This document shows positions 5,948 through 7,424 of a DNA stretch of 7,424 nt, piece after piece. Position numbers and translations under genes: made by a program. Origin of the DNA: JAFGQE01 sp046484775 (lineage in GTDB: Bacteria; Bacillota; Clostridia; DUPQ01); assembly GCA_046484775.1 (NCBI GenBank), contig JAWOIG010000228.1, forward strand, positions 1-7,424. The letters run 5' to 3'. Position 1 is the stretch's first letter; every line of letters starts with the position of its first letter. The notes beneath the pieces were generated by a model, which was given only the letters and a program-made list of their open reading frames with translations, had not been told where the DNA came from and ran no database searches.

Positions 5948-7424
5948 CTACCTCATGTCCGAGCTCTTGCAGACCGTAAATACTGCATGCTCCTTCATAA
6001 ATGAGTTTATTCTGATCTCCGGAATGACGAAATCGTCAATATGCAGGTTGGCTCCCCTGTAGCCCATCCTTGTGAGTTTGCAGAAATTACTAACGCAATC
6101 CCTTGTATCAATATCACCGACCGATGGTTTGATTCCTTTGTCAGAGGCGGTCATAAGACTTGAGAATATACAACCGGTAATCTGTTTTTCTGAAGCAAAA
6201 TGAGAATGATAGCGTGAAATCAGGCTATCGTCTATTCCTCCGGGAAGATAAAGTTTGTTTTCTATGATACCGGGTACTTCAAGTACCCCACCCTCAGTGG
6301 CCAGCAGGTCACCCCGGTTCATTATGCGATCTCTTGCCGCAGCAGGTGCAAAACAATGTGGCCCCGAGTCATCAATTATGAGTGCTCCCGGGAGCAGGGA
6401 ATTGATATCAAGTACATCAGGTGCATTTGTAGCACCTATTATCAGTGATGATTTATATACCTCATCAGGCAGCCTTGAGCCGTCTGAATACGACAGTTTG
6501 ATTTCCCTGTCGAAGCCAAGGTCATCCCGGAGTTCCTTCTTGAGTCTTTCCATCCGTTTTATGCTGCCGGGTAGGTCGCATAATGTGATGGATGCGGGAG
6601 AGGGGAGTTTCTCCAAAATCAGTTTTGTCACTGCGGAGCCTATTGAACCGACTCCCAGTATGCAAACAGCCTCGCCTGCCATATGCCTGCCGCTTTCACT
6701 GAGCAGGCGGACAAGTGACAGCAACACCGCAGCTGCGGTTGTCGGATGGCCTGTCGTCACGTCTATCTTGATTCCTGCTTTTTGGATTGCTTCTGCTATG
6801 TCAAGCCCCCTGTTGGTTGCCGAAGGTATTAGTCCCGTCAGGGAAATGGCCCGTGCCCCGGCGGCTTCAGCCATTTTAGCGGCGTCAACACATAAAGCAA
6901 TGGTTTTTTCCCGGTCGTTGTACAGTCTGCCTATACCCATGGGAATTGCGATGACACCTATATTGCCTTCATCAAGCCCCATATGTTTGTACATTACCGG
7001 CTTGTCTGACAAAATCTCATACCACAGAGGATTGTTGTCGGGTATGTAGGTTATCGATGCACTGTCAATGCAACCAAGATTACCGGCAAGTATCTGTTCG
7101 TAAATACTCTGATCCACAAAACCTCTGTCAGCTTTATAGAAGGACGGCTTGATTATACGGAATCTATTATCGGATAAATGTTTTTTAAGTTCATTTATGA
7201 TAGGGTATTTGTATACATCATCGATTTTTATATCATATCCTTTTTTATATAGGATTGAAACAAGCTCTATGACTCCGAGAGAGTCGCCGCCTAATTCAAA
7301 GAAATGGGCGTTTATGCCAATATCTGCGTATTTGAGTATGGAAGTATAGGCATTGCAGAGTATATTGTCCAGCTTGTCAACGGGAGCTACGTAACTTCTT
7401 TGGACTGATGTGTCAAAGTCCGGT
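5948..7424 (-). CDS. NRPS C-terminal part: end of adenylation domain, carrier domain and acyl-ACP-reductase-like terminal domain (5' end outside window)
   Basis: The minus-strand frame is open from the window edge (first full codon 7423-7421) to TAG at 5948, giving 491 residues of a longer protein. Residues 1-14 (PDFDTSVQRSYVAP) resemble the usual end of an NRPS adenylation domain. Residues 11-85 are a carrier domain with FFELGGDSL, Ser48 being the phosphopantetheine site. After a linker comes a reductase of about 370 residues: AISLTGLIPSATNRG (about 192-206), TTGHPTTAAAV, a nucleotide-binding loop CILGVGSIGSAV (254-265), GATNAPDVLD, LLATEGGVLEVPG, and Cys418 in EKQITGCIFSSL. From memory these align in order with cyanobacterial acyl-ACP reductase, with Cys418 at the position of its thioester-forming cysteine. 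A GTG at 7117 could be misread as the start of a separate 389-residue protein, but the upstream frame clearly continues. Likely role: NAD(P)H-dependent release of a carrier-bound aminoacyl or peptidyl thioester as an aldehyde. Carrier call is firm; reductase subtype is likely; substrate unknown. It is the first visible gene of an operon with the kinase and regulator. Confidence 0.85.
   Translation of the reverse strand, partial: PDFDTSVQRSYVAPVDKLDNILCNAYTSILKYADIGINAHFFELGGDSLGVIELVSILYKKGYDIKIDDVYKYPIINELKKHLSDNRFRIIKPSFYKADRGFVDQSIYEQILAGNLGCIDSASITYIPDNNPLWYEILSDKPVMYKHMGLDEGNIGVIAIPMGIGRLYNDREKTIALCVDAAKMAEAAGARAISLTGLIPSATNRGLDIAEAIQKAGIKIDVTTGHPTTAAAVLLSLVRLLSESGRHMAGEAVCILGVGSIGSAVTKLILEKLPSPASITLCDLPGSIKRMERLKKELRDDLGFDREIKLSYSDGSRLPDEVYKSSLIIGATNAPDVLDINSLLPGALIIDDSGPHCFAPAAARDRIMNRGDLLATEGGVLEVPGIIENKLYLPGGIDDSLISRYHSHFASEKQITGCIFSSLMTASDKGIKPSVGDIDTRDCVSNFCKLTRMGYRGANLHIDDFVIPEIRINSFMKEHAVFTVCKSSDMR
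7169..7393 (-). other. Peptidyl carrier (thiolation) domain with phosphopantetheine attachment serine
   Basis: This part of the partial NRPS frame encodes about 75 residues with the carrier fold pattern: YVAPVDKLDNIL at the start, a helix ending ILKYADIGINAHFFEL, the GGDSLG motif, and VSILYKKGYDIKIDDVYKYP leading to the last helix. The modified serine is encoded by 7282-7280. It must be primed by a phosphopantetheinyl transferase encoded elsewhere. Confidence 0.92.

Noticed and set aside
6255..7049. 264-codon plus-strand open frame
   Set aside because: It lies entirely opposite the reductase domain, its product is Ser/Pro/Ile-rich with no family motifs, and the minus-strand frame shows clear conserved motifs. 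It is a shadow frame.

Overview
The window looks like chromosomal DNA of an anaerobic, Clostridia-like Firmicute. The evidence is strong AAGGAGG-type ribosome binding sites, a 7TM-type sensor kinase of the kind common in Clostridia, a redox-sensitive family 4 glycosidase and the style of the AraC regulator. This placement is an inference; no rRNA or marker gene is present.

Left part (1-2339): a sugar-utilisation pair. An AraC-family regulator (minus strand, 62-922) is divergently transcribed from a MelA-like GH4 alpha-galactosidase (plus strand, 1023-2339). The roughly 100-bp gap between them holds several short palindromes. This is the same layout as melR/melA in enterobacteria, but no transporter is visible. 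Bases 1-61 hold no gene or clear terminator.

Middle (2340-2562): a convergent intergenic region. It carries a 55-bp-period tandem array of three 29-nt palindromes, the first perfect and the other two sharing the same two changes. A separate strong hairpin terminator serves the minus-strand operon.

Right part (2563-7424): a minus-strand operon of three tightly spaced genes. The first is the 3' part of a gene running off the right edge. Its frame is open from the window edge and encodes the last residues of what looks like an NRPS adenylation domain, then a peptidyl carrier domain (GGDSL, Ser at 7280-7282), then a C-terminal reductase. That reductase resembles the cyanobacterial acyl-ACP reductase / glutamyl-tRNA reductase type rather than the usual SDR-type NRPS terminal reductase. 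Twelve bases later comes a 7TM-PAS-HisKA-HATPase histidine kinase, overlapping by 14 bp a response regulator with REC, GAF-like and intact HD-GYP domains.

Working hypothesis: the carrier-bound aminoacyl thioester is reductively released as an aldehyde. The membrane kinase and the c-di-GMP phosphodiesterase response regulator sense or respond to that product. The gene order (small-molecule synthase, sensor kinase, HD-GYP regulator) parallels the rpfF-rpfC-rpfG quorum-sensing circuit, with a completely different synthase. This is the most interesting part of the window.
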